Below are positions 18,008-29,675 of a stretch of DNA of 64,000 nt, in pieces. How positions within the stretch are numbered: position 1 is the first letter of the stretch; the number at the start of each line of letters is the position of its first letter. This DNA is from Klebsiella pneumoniae. GTDB lineage: Bacteria; Pseudomonadota; Gammaproteobacteria; Pseudomonadales; UBA5518. Location: positions 118,705 to 182,704 of the forward strand of contig CAMAXE010000004.1 of NCBI GenBank assembly GCA_945862145.1, written 5' to 3'. The position numbers and the translations under genes were made by a program. Below the pieces are notes generated by a model, which saw only the letters and a program-made list of their open reading frames with translations, had not been told where the DNA came from and ran no database searches.

Positions 18008-18358
18008 TCAGGGCGACAAATATGGCGCGAACACCAGCCAACCCAGCACGGCTGCGGCTATCGACGCGAGCAGCACGGCGCCGGCGGCAGCGTCCTTGGC
18101 GTGCTTGATCAACGAATGCGGGTCGGGCACTGCGGCATCGGCGAGGAATTCGATGCCGGTGTTAAGCGCCTCGCTCACCCACACCAGCGCGACGGCGACC
18201 ACCAGCAGGGCCGCGTCGCTGCGGTTCACGTCGAGGCTCCAGGCCAACCCCACGACCAGCACCGTTGCCACCGTGTGGATCCACGCGTTGGGTTGCGTGA
18301 GCAGCATCACCGCGATGCCCTCGAAGGCGTAGCGGAAACTGGCAATACGCTTGCGCAT
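18008..18358 (-). CDS. dgkA: Diacylglycerol kinase
   Basis: 116-residue integral membrane kinase with three hydrophobic helices. It carries the family signature EALNTGIEFLAD, with the catalytic and metal-binding Glu, and KHAKDAAAGAVLL. DgkA phosphorylates diacylglycerol to recycle it from periplasmic glycan synthesis, or undecaprenol in related enzymes. The start is the ATG at 18358 (MRKRIASFRYAFEG), which gives the standard short N-terminus; the longer frame upstream has no family similarity. It follows the lipoprotein peptidase gene on the same strand after 76 bases. Confidence 0.93.
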   Translation of the reverse strand: MRKRIASFRYAFEGIAVMLLTQPNAWIHTVATVLVVGLAWSLDVNRSDAALLVVAVALVWVSEALNTGIEFLADAAVPDPHSLIKHAKDAAAGAVLLASIAAAVLGWLVFAPYLSP

Positions 18359-18434
18359 GAACTCTCCGACACCTGTTGCGTTCGGAATCAGGATAAGCCT
18401 CCTTGCACTCGAGCGGCGGGACGCCGGTGCATCA

Positions 18435-19496
18435 TCACGGCAGCCTCGAACCCGGGCTCCCCAGCGCTGCGAGTTCTGCGGCACGATCGGCAGATGCAAG
18501 CGCCGCCAGCCGGCGCGCGGCCCGATAAAACGCCGCAAGCTCACCCTGCTCCCGCGCCAGCAAAGCCTGCAACGCCGGCACCTGTGCCTCGTAGTTGGAC
18601 ACACTGGCCAATCGCGCGTTGTCCAGTGCACCCGCCATCCAGCCATCCCTGCGGTCTACCGGCGGCCAACTGCGGCTCCGTACCACGTACTCCTCGCGTA
18701 GCGCAGCGAGCAATTGCAGCTTGCGGACGCGCTTTTCTTCGCTCGGCAAAGGCTCGGCGTAAAGACTGGCGAGCCCGTTTCGGGTCCGCTCCACCAGGGC
18801 GGCAAATTCAGCGTCGACCGACTGACTGCGCACATAGGCTTCGTAGCGAGCGTCCTCGCCGCGCGCGGCGAGCCAGCGTCGTACGCCCTCTCGCTCCACC
18901 ACCTGCGCGAAGGCCTCGGAAAAACCCGTGTCTGCCTTCGACCAGGCGATCTGGTGCGCGAATTCATGGAACACGAGCGCCGCCACCTCGGTTTCGCTGC
19001 GCTGCACCCAGGTGTCAAGCACGGGGTCCGAGAACCAGCCGAGCGTGGAATAGGCGCTCACTCCGTAGACGTAGGTGTCGTTGCCGCGCGCCGCAAGCAG
19101 CCGGGCGAAACGTTCAGCGCCATCGCGAGAGAAGTAACCCCGGTAGCTCACACACCCTGCCACCGGAAAGCACCAGCGCAGCGGATCGATGGCAAATTCG
19201 GGCGCCGCAACCACATTCCACACCACGCTGCGACGACCGGTGGCAACGAAGCTGCTGAAGCCCCGAAGTTTTCCCATACCGAGCTGCGAACCAGCGAAGT
19301 CGCGGAGCTCCCGGATCAGCGTCAGGCGATCACGCAGCGACTGCGGGCGGGTGGAATCAGCGATGACGCGGTCGAGTGGCTCGCGGGCTGCGAGCAGGCG
19401 CGCCTGCCCGATCGCGGCCTGCCCGAGATAGGCCGCGCCCTGGCACCCGCCCAGCAGCAGGGCGGCAAGGAGGAGGCAGGCTGCGCGCAGACGCAA
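18435..19496 (-). CDS. Predicted aminopeptidase lipoprotein (DUF2265 type)
   Basis: 353 residues with a lipoprotein signal (LLLAALLLGGC), so it is probably anchored to a membrane. The zinc-protease motif HEFAHQ lies in VAALVFHEFAHQIAW, and SEAFAQVVE supplies a likely third ligand Glu. The remainder, including YFSRDGAERFA and GVSAYSTLGWFSDPVLDTW, fits the predicted aminopeptidase family COG4324/DUF2265, for which little biochemistry exists. Start is a TTG at 19496, three bases after the sppA stop; it is accepted because the signal peptide follows at once. Co-transcribed with sppA. Confidence 0.85.
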   Translation of the reverse strand: MRLRAACLLLAALLLGGCQGAAYLGQAAIGQARLLAAREPLDRVIADSTRPQSLRDRLTLIRELRDFAGSQLGMGKLRGFSSFVATGRRSVVWNVVAAPEFAIDPLRWCFPVAGCVSYRGYFSRDGAERFARLLAARGNDTYVYGVSAYSTLGWFSDPVLDTWVQRSETEVAALVFHEFAHQIAWSKADTGFSEAFAQVVEREGVRRWLAARGEDARYEAYVRSQSVDAEFAALVERTRNGLASLYAEPLPSEEKRVRKLQLLAALREEYVVRSRSWPPVDRRDGWMAGALDNARLASVSNYEAQVPALQALLAREQGELAAFYRAARRLAALASADRAAELAALGSPGSRLP

Positions 19497-19499
19497 ATC

Positions 19500-21359
19500 T
19501 CAGGGCGCAACGCAGGCCGAGCAGAACGCGTAGGGCGCCATCGGGTCGGCACCCTGCAGCAAGCGCAGCAGCGGCTCGCGGTCGAGTCGCGGCACGCCCA
19601 TCACGGCCCCGACGTGGCGCAGCGTGGCACCGGGCCCTGCCGTTAAGGCCTCGAGCAGCGCGGCACGCCAGTCCTCCGGGGCTTTCAGTTCGCGGGTGTC
19701 GTAGTCCTCGAGATTGGCGCGTTTGGCCGCCGCTTTCAGCGCCTCATCCAGACTGCCCAGCTTGTCGACCAACCCCTGCTGCTGGGCGCGCGCGCCGGTC
19801 CAGACGCGGCCCTCGGCTATCTCCGCAACCTTTTCCACGGGCATCTTGCGTCCCTCAGCCACGACGCTCAGAAAACGCTGATAGGCGTTGCTGTTGGAGA
19901 GCCTGAGTACCTGCTCCCATTGCGGCGAGAGCGGCCGTGCGGGGTCGAGGCCCCCGGCGATAGCAGTGGTACCCAGCCCGTCGGAGCTGACCCCGATCTC
20001 CGCCAGTCCACGGGAGAAACTGGGAAAAGCGCTCAGCACTCCGATCGAACCGGTGATGGTGGTGGGGGCTGCCCAGATCTCGTCTGCGGGCGCGGCGATC
20101 CAGTACCCGCCCGAGGCGGCCACGCTGCTCATGGACGCCACCAGCGGCTTACCCGTGTGCTTGAACTCGAGCAATGCCTCGCGGATCACCTCGGAGGCAA
20201 ATCCGCTGCCGCCGGGCGAATCGATACGCAACACCAGCGCCTTGATGTCCTCGTCATCGGCGGCATCGCGGATCACCTGTGCCAGAGAGTCACCACCGAT
20301 ACTGCCAGACGGCTGCTCGCCATCCAGGATCATGCCACTGGCAACAATGAGACCGACGAGGGGTTTGTCCTTGCCCTCGCCCATCCCGAGCGGTGAACGC
20401 ACGGCGCGCAGGTACTCGCGGAATCCGGTGCGGGTGAAGCGGCCATCGTCATCCGTGCCCACCATCTCGGCCAGTGCCTCGTCCATCTCGGTGCGCGTCT
20501 TGATCGCATCGATCAGGCCGTGCTCCATCGCAGCGGCGGCCGCATCGCCCTGATGTCGCGCGAGGATCTCGCCCAGCGTGTTGGCATAGTGGTCCACCGA
20601 CTCCGGCGGCAGCTGGCGACGGGTGGTGATCACACCCGTGGCTGCGGTCCAGATTTCCTGCAGCAATTCGCCCGTCTCGAGCTTGGCGGCCTCGGACATA
20701 TCGCTGCGCTCAAGCGGCTCGAACGCCGATTTGAAAGTGCCTGAGCGGAACACATGTACGTCGATCTTCAGCTTGTCGAGCAGGCCGCGGAAATAGTTCT
20801 GGTAGCCTCCATAGCCCGTGAGCTCGACGAATCCCATCGGGTGCATCCATATCTCATCGGCCTGCACCGCCAGCAAGTACTGGTCCTGGCTGTAGGCATC
20901 CCCTACGGCGATCACCTTGCGGCCCGTGGCGCGAAAAGCATCGAGTGCAGCGGCAACATCGCGGAGCTTGGTGACGCCGGCGCCGGAGAGCGAATCCGTA
21001 GCGAGCACGATGGCCGCGATGCGTTTGTCATCGGTGGCATGGTGGATCGCCTCCAACACGTCGGCGAGTAGCGTCTGCGGCGGCGGCTGGTCGGTGGCGT
21101 CGAGGAGTTTCGCGAACGGGTCGGACACATCGAGCTGCTCGACGATAACGCCCGACGGATCCAGCACCAACGCACCGCCGTCGGGTACCTGCGGCAGGCC
21201 GTCGTGGGAGAGCGCCACGACAATCACCACCAGCACGGCGATGAAAACCAGGTTGGCGAGCGCCATCCTTACCCACGTGACGGCGCTCCACAGCCCGCCG
21301 AATACACGACGGATCAGGCCCGGGCGATCGCCACGGTTGGTGTCGGCAGCATCTGGCAT
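19500..21359 (-). CDS. sppA: Signal peptide peptidase SppA, 67K type
   Basis: 619-residue membrane-anchored serine protease with the tandem S49 repeat of the long SppA form. One N-terminal membrane segment (LANLVFIAVLVVIVVAL) is followed by the first half with RSGTFKSAFEP, containing the general-base Lys, and the second half with VAASGGYWIAAPAD, containing the nucleophile Ser. SppA degrades cleaved signal peptides in the inner membrane. Start at 21359 is set by a GGAG eight bases upstream. It lies 16 bases after the DUF2069 gene and 3 bases before the lipoprotein peptidase gene. Confidence 0.95.
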   Translation of the reverse strand: MPDAADTNRGDRPGLIRRVFGGLWSAVTWVRMALANLVFIAVLVVIVVALSHDGLPQVPDGGALVLDPSGVIVEQLDVSDPFAKLLDATDQPPPQTLLADVLEAIHHATDDKRIAAIVLATDSLSGAGVTKLRDVAAALDAFRATGRKVIAVGDAYSQDQYLLAVQADEIWMHPMGFVELTGYGGYQNYFRGLLDKLKIDVHVFRSGTFKSAFEPLERSDMSEAAKLETGELLQEIWTAATGVITTRRQLPPESVDHYANTLGEILARHQGDAAAAAMEHGLIDAIKTRTEMDEALAEMVGTDDDGRFTRTGFREYLRAVRSPLGMGEGKDKPLVGLIVASGMILDGEQPSGSIGGDSLAQVIRDAADDEDIKALVLRIDSPGGSGFASEVIREALLEFKHTGKPLVASMSSVAASGGYWIAAPADEIWAAPTTITGSIGVLSAFPSFSRGLAEIGVSSDGLGTTAIAGGLDPARPLSPQWEQVLRLSNSNAYQRFLSVVAEGRKMPVEKVAEIAEGRVWTGARAQQQGLVDKLGSLDEALKAAAKRANLEDYDTRELKAPEDWRAALLEALTAGPGATLRHVGAVMGVPRLDREPLLRLLQGADPMAPYAFCSACVAP

Positions 21360-21375
21360 CGAGGCACTCCTTTGT

Positions 21376-23647
<2,272 letters not shown>

Positions 23648-23651
<4 letters not shown>

Positions 23652-24094
23652 ATCCAGCACTCTTCAGAATCCTGCGGATCTCCGGGCTGCTGCTTGCCTG
23701 CCTGCTGCTGGCCGCTGGTTGCGCGCGCGAGCCCGCAGACCCCCTCGCGCAGGCTGGGGGCGAATGGCTTTTCATCAACTACTGGGCCGAGTGGTGCAAG
23801 CCCTGCATCGAGGAAATCCCCCAGCTGAACGGCTTCCATCGCGAGCAGGCAGGGAAGGCGCGCGTAGTCATGGTGAATTTCGATGGCGCGAGCGGGGCGG
23901 GACTGAGGCAACAGGCGCAGACGCTGGGCATCGAAACCACACTCTACGAGGGCGACCCTTCGACCCGCTTCGGTTTCGAAAAACCCCAGGTGCTACCCTC
24001 GACCTATGTCATCGGGCCCGATGGCACCCTACGCCAGACACTGATCGGTCCGCAGACCACGGCCACCCTGAGCGCCGCCATGAGTGGCAGCTGA
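23648..24094 (+). CDS. TlpA-like thioredoxin-fold lipoprotein
   Basis: 148 residues: lipoprotein signal (LLACLLLAAGC) and a thioredoxin fold with the redox motif WCKPC in NYWAEWCKPCIEEIPQLN. The cis-Pro region is LPSTYVIGPDG. Members act as periplasmic thiol-disulfide reductases for cytochrome c maturation or protein repair. Translation is coupled to the upstream YihY gene by a 4-base overlap. The combination is seen in other gammaproteobacteria, but its meaning is unknown. Confidence 0.9.
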
Positions 24095-24406
24095 GCTGCT
24101 GCGTCGCGTGGATTACAGATTCAGGAGCGGGTGGTCAGCAGACCTTGCCGACCGACCCCAACTGCCTGTCCTGCACTCCTGCGACCGTGATCTGCGCCAG
24201 GATGGCGAGACCGGGACACGCCCGTCACCGCAAGCAGAAAAAGCAGTTCTCCACGGCCGGTTGTGACCATTTCTACTCTTCCCGAAACGATTGGCGCCGG
24301 TACTATTGCAAACCAAAGCAACCTGCCCGCTGGCCCCCTCCAGACGTGCCGTGGAGGGGTGCTCACCACCCCGGCGATGTCCTTCTTTCGCAACACAGGA
24401 GCCCGT
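24095..24406. other. Gene-free stretch of 312 bases
   Basis: Nothing convincing is coded here. It lies between the TlpA-like gene and the sugar dehydrogenase gene. A TACTAT at 24301-24306 could be a -10 element but no matching -35 was found. The only clear element is the ribosome-binding site AGGAG six bases before the ATG at 24407. Confidence 0.6.
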
Positions 24407-25927
24407 ATGCGTCCTCTGAAAACTCTGTCCCTTGGCCTCGTTGGCCTGCTGCTAGTGCTGGCAGCAGTGGTGGCCGTACTCACCCGCGACGTGGCAATCA
24501 CAAGCTGGGGCATGATCTGGAATTCGATCACCGGCTCCGCTGGCCCGCGCGCCGAGGCAGACGTGGTGACACAGCAGCTACAGGTGCCGAGCGGCTGGCA
24601 GCTGAGTGTCTATGCCGACGCCGTGCCCGAGGCACGCACGCTGCGCCCTACTCTGGCAGGGGATCTGCTGGTGAGTCAGCCACGCCTGGGGCAGATCACC
24701 CTGCTCGGGCGTGACGCCAACGGCGACGGCCACCCCGATCGTCAGACGGTTCTGATGTCGGGTCTGAACCGGCCCCACGGCATAGAAGTGGCTGGCGGCT
24801 ATCTCTACGTGGGCGAGACGGATGCCGTCGGTCGCGTGGCCTTCGACGAAGCGCGCGGGGAGATCACGGGCACCTATGCGCACGTGATCACCGCGCTGCC
24901 CGAAAGCGGCAACCACTGGAGCCGCAGCGTGCGCATCGGGCCCGACGGCTGGCTCTATGTGCACGTAGGGTCAAGCTGCAATGCCTGCACAGAAGAGCAC
25001 CCCTGGCGCGCCACGCTGCTCCGAGCGCGTCCCGATGGATCAGAGCTTGCGATCTACGCCTCCGGGCTCAGGAACAGCGTGGGCTTTGACTGGACGCCGT
25101 GGAGCGACGAACTCTTCGCCACCGACAACGGCCGCGATCTGCTCGGCGACGACTTCCCGCCCTGCGAGTTGAATCGCATCGTGCAGGGCGGCTTCTATGG
25201 TTGGCCCTTCATCAACGGCTTGAACGTGCTGGATCCCGACAACGGCGCCGGCCACGAAGCGCTGCTGAAAACCGCGATCGCTCCTGCCCACGGTTTCCGC
25301 GCCCACAATGCGCCTCTGGGCATCCGTTTCCTGCGTCACCAGCCACCCGCACTGGCACGTTCCGCGTTGGTAGCGCTGCATGGATCCTGGAATCGCAGCA
25401 CGGCGGACGGCTACAAGGTGGTGCGTCTGGTGTGGGACGAGAGCGGCGGCAACATCACCGAACTGCCGTTCATCTCGGGCTTCGAGAAAGACGGAAATAT
25501 CATCGGCCGCCCGGTCGATCTGGCCGAGACACGCGCAGGCGAGATTTTCGTGAGTGACGACTATGCAGGAGCGGTGTACCGGCTGGTCTACGGCGAGACT
25601 CCCCCGAGCATCACCAGCGCACCGCAGGCCGTCACCCCGGCAGCGTCGATCCCTGCGATTGCCAAGGACTCTTTGGCAGGTCTGGATGCAGCCCTCATCA
25701 GCGCCTCCCGCGTGCGGGGCACAGAGCTCAGCAAGCGCTTTGCCTGCGCCAGCTGCCATGCGCCGGGTACACCCATGGGCGAGAAACTGAAAACTCTCGG
25801 CGAGCGCTACACGGTAGATACGCTCGCCGCGTTCTTCGTGACCCCGAGGCCGCCGATGCCAGTGTTTGCGCTCGAGCCCGCGGACCGGCGCGCGCTGGCC
25901 ATTCACTTGCTCTCGACGGACTCCTGA
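24407..25927 (+). CDS. PQQ-dependent sugar dehydrogenase fused to cytochrome c
   Basis: 506 residues. N-terminal membrane anchor (LGLVGLLLVLAAVVAVL), then a six-bladed propeller of the soluble glucose/sorbosone dehydrogenase type (LNRPHGIEVAGGYLYVGET, HWSRSVRIGPDGWLYVHVG, GLRNSVGFDWTPWSDELFATDNGRD, GRPVDLAETRAGEIFVSDDY). The C-terminal 90 residues add a class I cytochrome c with CASCH and a downstream PPMPVF Met ligand. Such fusions oxidise sugars or aldoses in the periplasm and pass electrons to the respiratory chain. The GSSCNACTEEHPWRATLL insert, with two Cys, is typical of this branch. Start at 24407 follows AGGAG. No PQQ synthesis genes are in the window. Confidence 0.9.
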   Translation: MRPLKTLSLGLVGLLLVLAAVVAVLTRDVAITSWGMIWNSITGSAGPRAEADVVTQQLQVPSGWQLSVYADAVPEARTLRPTLAGDLLVSQPRLGQITLLGRDANGDGHPDRQTVLMSGLNRPHGIEVAGGYLYVGETDAVGRVAFDEARGEITGTYAHVITALPESGNHWSRSVRIGPDGWLYVHVGSSCNACTEEHPWRATLLRARPDGSELAIYASGLRNSVGFDWTPWSDELFATDNGRDLLGDDFPPCELNRIVQGGFYGWPFINGLNVLDPDNGAGHEALLKTAIAPAHGFRAHNAPLGIRFLRHQPPALARSALVALHGSWNRSTADGYKVVRLVWDESGGNITELPFISGFEKDGNIIGRPVDLAETRAGEIFVSDDYAGAVYRLVYGETPPSITSAPQAVTPAASIPAIAKDSLAGLDAALISASRVRGTELSKRFACASCHAPGTPMGEKLKTLGERYTVDTLAAFFVTPRPPMPVFALEPADRRALAIHLLSTDS

Positions 25928-26883
25928 TCACCGTCCTCGCGCGGCAGGCCGGCAAACAAGGCAGCAATGTCCGCATCGAAGGGCTCGTAGTCGCGCCCCG
26001 CTTGGCGTTTGGCGAAGGGCGCCCGCAGCACAGTTGCTGGCTGCGGCTGCGCCACGAAATCATCTCGGGTACTGAAATCCGACAAGCCGAGCAACGCATA
26101 GGCCGCCAGGGTGGCTGACAGCGCGGCGAGCCCCGGGTGCCGCAAATGCGTGGCGAGGTGCAGGGCGCCGTGCAGCAGCAGAAAGCCCAATACCGCACTG
26201 AGCACCCAGCTCGCCGCTTCAATGAAAAATCCGGCGTCGACTGCAAACGCGTAGGCGATATAGCCCGAGAGCTCCATCGCCGCGAGCCACGCCAGCCCCA
26301 CTGCCGCCGCCAGCGCGAGCTGCGCCCAGAATTCCGCCTGATGACGCATCAGGTGCCCGAGAGCAGCCCACGTCACCGCCCACATCATCACGCTGCCACA
26401 CAGCGACAGCGCGCCGAACAACAGCTGATCCCACTGCGGCTCCTCGGCTGTTTTCAGGAAATCGAGCCATCCTGTCAGTGCGGCAAGCAGCAACAGCAGG
26501 AACATCGAGACCCCGGGCCGCCAGTCGCCGAGACGCTCCCAAGGCGAAGCCGCCAGCGATCGTGCCACGGGCACGGGCGTATGTTCATCGAGCAGGGTGA
26601 ATACCGAGTGCCCGACGTCGATGCGATCCCCGGGCGCAAGCGGGATGCGATACTCACGGCGAAGGACACCGTTCAGTCGCAGCGGATTGGTGCGATCGAG
26701 GACCTCCAGCCAGAGCGCGTCAGCCTCCGGCACGATGCGGAACTGCTCCGCCCCGAGGTAGGCGTCAGGCACGATAAGCCCGTTGCCAAAGCCGCGACCG
26801 ACGCCGAGCGGCTCCCCGCCGAGGCGGCGGTATTCGGTGGCACGTCCGTGGCGCGCCGAGAGCCGGAGGATCAGGGCGCCCAC
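25903..26883 (-). CDS. Membrane protein with degenerate FHA domain
   Basis: 326 residues. The first 110 have an FHA-like beta-sandwich: EPLGVGRGFGNGLIVPD matches the GR..N..V.D core, and LNGVLRREYRIPLAPGDRIDVG matches its end. The following Ser-x-x-His motif of phosphothreonine binding is replaced by LGAEQF, so phosphopeptide binding may be lost. Four or five membrane helices follow (about 125-260), then a cytoplasmic tail. Its start overlaps the end of the serine protease gene by 13 bases, so they are co-expressed. Its stop overlaps the convergent sugar dehydrogenase gene by 25 bases. Confidence 0.8.
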   Translation of the reverse strand: MGALILRLSARHGRATEYRRLGGEPLGVGRGFGNGLIVPDAYLGAEQFRIVPEADALWLEVLDRTNPLRLNGVLRREYRIPLAPGDRIDVGHSVFTLLDEHTPVPVARSLAASPWERLGDWRPGVSMFLLLLLAALTGWLDFLKTAEEPQWDQLLFGALSLCGSVMMWAVTWAALGHLMRHQAEFWAQLALAAAVGLAWLAAMELSGYIAYAFAVDAGFFIEAASWVLSAVLGFLLLHGALHLATHLRHPGLAALSATLAAYALLGLSDFSTRDDFVAQPQPATVLRAPFAKRQAGRDYEPFDADIAALFAGLPREDGDQESVESK

Positions 26884-28127
26884 GAGATCGACTCCACGAA
26901 ACGACGCAGGAACTGCCGCGCGCGCGGCTCACTGATACCGTTGATACCGAGATTGGCGATCAGACCTTCCCCGGCAAAACCGGTGCTCGCCATCACCACG
27001 CTCATGTCGAACAGACCCTCCAGATCCTTGTAGCGGCGCGCGCAGACGCTGATGCGCCAATCGAGACTTTTGCCCTTCAGGAAATCCTCGCGGCACTCGA
27101 AGTTCCCCGCCTGTGACTCGTCGCTGGCGCTGAACCAAGGGTTGTGTGCGTACTGCCCGTCGAGCAGTGCGTAGAACTGCACCCCGTTCAGTTCGTCGCT
27201 CGCATAGGTGTTGAAGGCGTAACGCAGGCTGCCGGTTTCGAGCGATTCCTGCACGAACACCGTGTCCTCCGATCCGCACTCCTGCCCTACATGTCGGTAG
27301 CGCTCCTCGCCCGTCTCGTCCGAGCCCCCCCAACACTGCACCGTGGGGCTGATGCGCCCGGGTATGCGGAAGTTGCCGAGCGGCTGGCTCGACCACGAAG
27401 CCTGCAGCAACGCCCCGAAATACGCGTCCTGGTCGGCGAGCAATGCCGCGGCGATGCGATCGCCAAGATCGCTCGCGGCGCGGGCCGGGTCGAGCGCGCG
27501 TTCGCGCAGCGCGGCAAGATAATCTCCCGGCACCAGGAAACTGATCTGCTCGCCCCCACGGGCCACGTTTATGCCCACGAGTTCGCCCTGCTCGTTCAGC
27601 GCAGGTCCGCCGCTCATGCCGGGATTGAGCGAGCCAGAGAACAGGATCTTCCGGTAACGGGCTCCCTCCACGAAACCGTTGTAGGTGCCTTCTATGATCG
27701 TCATGGCCAGATCGAGCGGGTTGCCCATCGAGAAAATGCGCTCGCCATGGCTGAGCGGCTCCTGCGCGAGTGGCACCACGGCCGCCAGCGGCGTGGCGGC
27801 ACGCAACAAGGCCAGGTCGTGGACCACGTCCACGTCGATCAGCTGCAGGGGTACGGCGGTGCCGGTGCCAGAGAGATACTCCAGGCGGTAGCGCCCGGGT
27901 TCGTACGCGGCTTCCGAAACCACGTGGAAGTTGGTGGCGATCAGACCATCGGCAGCCACTTGAAAGCCCGAGCCGATCGCCGCCTTGTCGCCGGAGGCGG
28001 TGTCGATGACGCGCACTTGGGCCACGGCTGCGCGCAGGCTGGCAAAGATATCGCCGGCGCTACCGGGCTCAGCATGCGCGGCACCGGCGCCGAGGAACAG
28101 CCCCGCAAGCAGGAAGAAAAGAGGCAT
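26871..28127 (-). CDS. Exported trypsin-like serine protease
   Basis: 418 residues. Signal peptide (LFFLLAGLFLGAGAAHA), then a trypsin-like domain with the full triad: His in LIATNFHVV, Asp in VVHDLALLR, Ser in NPGMSGGPAL. There is no PDZ domain; instead a 200-residue C-terminal region with several Cys (VQCWGGSDETG, VGQECGSED, FECREDFL, ISVCARRY), probably disulfide-bonded in the periplasm, of unknown role. ATG at 28127 is used; a GTG at 28136 would add three residues. Followed by the FHA gene with a 13-base overlap, suggesting a periplasmic protease linked to a cytoplasmic FHA sensor. Confidence 0.85.
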   Translation of the reverse strand: MPLFFLLAGLFLGAGAAHAEPGSAGDIFASLRAAVAQVRVIDTASGDKAAIGSGFQVAADGLIATNFHVVSEAAYEPGRYRLEYLSGTGTAVPLQLIDVDVVHDLALLRAATPLAAVVPLAQEPLSHGERIFSMGNPLDLAMTIIEGTYNGFVEGARYRKILFSGSLNPGMSGGPALNEQGELVGINVARGGEQISFLVPGDYLAALRERALDPARAASDLGDRIAAALLADQDAYFGALLQASWSSQPLGNFRIPGRISPTVQCWGGSDETGEERYRHVGQECGSEDTVFVQESLETGSLRYAFNTYASDELNGVQFYALLDGQYAHNPWFSASDESQAGNFECREDFLKGKSLDWRISVCARRYKDLEGLFDMSVVMASTGFAGEGLIANLGINGISEPRARQFLRRFVESISWAP

Positions 28128-28169
28128 CAGGAACACATCGCTAGGAAATCAAGCCCGCATTGTAGCCCG

Positions 28170-29477
28170 CTAGCGCGTCTCGGCGATCACCCGGGCAAGG
28201 ATCGCGAGGCCTTCCTCAAAGATGGCATCACTGGCCGTGATGGGGACCAGCACGCGGATGGTGTTGTAGTAAACACCGCAGCTGAGCAGCACAAGGCCAC
28301 GCTCTGCAGCGAGCGCGGTCACGGCCTTGGTGCGGTCCGCGTCGGGTTCGTGGGTGCCGGGTTTTATGAATTCGAAGGCCACCATGGCGCCCAGGCCCCG
28401 GATCTCGCCGATGCCATTAGCGGGATCGGCCGCCAGGGCTCCGATAAAAGCGCGGAAACGCTCACCCATGGCCTGGGCTCGGGGCACGATGCCCTCTTCG
28501 CGGATCACATCGATCACGGCGCAGGCAGCGGCACAGGCCACGGGGTTGCCCGCATAAGTACCACCGAGGCCGCCGGGCGCGGGTGCATCCATGATCTCCG
28601 CGCGCCCCACCACGCCGGAGAGCGGCAAGCCGCCACCGATCGACTTGGCCACGGTGAGGATGTCGGCCTCCACGTCGTAGTGCTCCATCGCAAAGAAACG
28701 CCCGGTGCGGGCAAAGCCCGACTGCACCTCATCGGCGATCAGCAACATCCCGTGCTCATCGCAGAGTGCGCGCAGCGCACGCATCAGTTCGGGCGGCGCG
28801 ACGGTGAAACCGCCCTCGCCCTGCACCGGCTCGATGATGATGGCCGCGACCCGCGAGGGCTCGATGTCGCTCTTGAAAAGGTGGTGAAGGTCGGCCAGCG
28901 TGTCTGCGACGCTCACGCCGTGATAGGGGTGGGGAAACCGCGCGTGGTAGACGTCTGAAGGGAAAGGCCCGAAGCCGATCTTGTAGGGCGCTACCTTGCC
29001 GGTGAGCGCCATGCCCATCATGGTGCGGCCGTGGAAGCCGCCGCTGAAAGCGATGATGCCCGGGCGCTTCGTTGCCGCGCGCGCGATCTTCACGGCGTTT
29101 TCAACCGCCTCGGCACCGGTGGACAGGAAGATGGATTTGCACGGCCCGCTGATCGGCACGATCTCGTTCAGCTTCTCGGCGAGTTCCACGTAGGGCTCGT
29201 AGGGCATCACCTGAAAGCAGGTGTGGATCACGCGCTGGAGTTGCTCCTGGATGGCCGCCATCACCCGCGGGTGGCGGTGCCCGGTGTTCAGGACCCCGAT
29301 GCCGCCACCGAAATCGATGTAGCGCTTGCCCTCGACATCCCAGATCTCGGCGTTCTCGGCACGGTCGGCGAAACGCTGCGTGGCGCTGCCTACGCCGCGG
29401 GGGACGGCGGCGGTGCGGCGCTCCCAGAGACTCGCATTGCTGACAACCGGCGGCGGCGTGACGTTCATGGTGTTCAT
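28170..29477 (-). CDS. gabT: 4-aminobutyrate aminotransferase
   Basis: 435-residue class III PLP aminotransferase. FLSTGAEAVENAVKIAR binds the PLP phosphate, FSGGFHGRTMMGMALTG follows, LLIADEVQSGFARTGRFFAMEH holds the PLP-pairing Asp, and LTVAKSIGGGLPLSG contains the Schiff-base Lys. GGLGGTYAGNPVACAAA and the C-terminal YYNTIRVLVPIT fit GabT. It converts 4-aminobutyrate plus 2-oxoglutarate to succinate semialdehyde plus glutamate; the matching GabD is 15 kb away at 44877. Start at 29477 (MNTMNV) has GGAGAG six bases upstream. 5-Aminovalerate or related omega-amino acids are possible substrates. Confidence 0.92.
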   Translation of the reverse strand: MNTMNVTPPPVVSNASLWERRTAAVPRGVGSATQRFADRAENAEIWDVEGKRYIDFGGGIGVLNTGHRHPRVMAAIQEQLQRVIHTCFQVMPYEPYVELAEKLNEIVPISGPCKSIFLSTGAEAVENAVKIARAATKRPGIIAFSGGFHGRTMMGMALTGKVAPYKIGFGPFPSDVYHARFPHPYHGVSVADTLADLHHLFKSDIEPSRVAAIIIEPVQGEGGFTVAPPELMRALRALCDEHGMLLIADEVQSGFARTGRFFAMEHYDVEADILTVAKSIGGGLPLSGVVGRAEIMDAPAPGGLGGTYAGNPVACAAACAVIDVIREEGIVPRAQAMGERFRAFIGALAADPANGIGEIRGLGAMVAFEFIKPGTHEPDADRTKAVTALAAERGLVLLSCGVYYNTIRVLVPITASDAIFEEGLAILARVIAETR

Positions 29478-29675
29478 TGGATCTCTCCGGTTGGCATCCC
29501 TTGATGGTAAGCCTGCGGGGGAGGCCGGGCAAACACCACCTCGGGGGTAGAAGGCCAGGGCTGGACGCAACTGTCAGGTGCAGCACCGGATCAGCATGCC
29601 CTGCATATCGAGGCAAAGGACTAAACGCCGGCAACCTCGGCTCCACTACGGGCTGGAGCGTGGCTCCCTGAGGCC

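Noticed and set aside
24292..24310. Sigma-54 promoter (TTGGCGCC then TATTGCA) before the sugar dehydrogenase
   Set aside because: The GG and GC dinucleotides are about 13 bases apart instead of the required 10.
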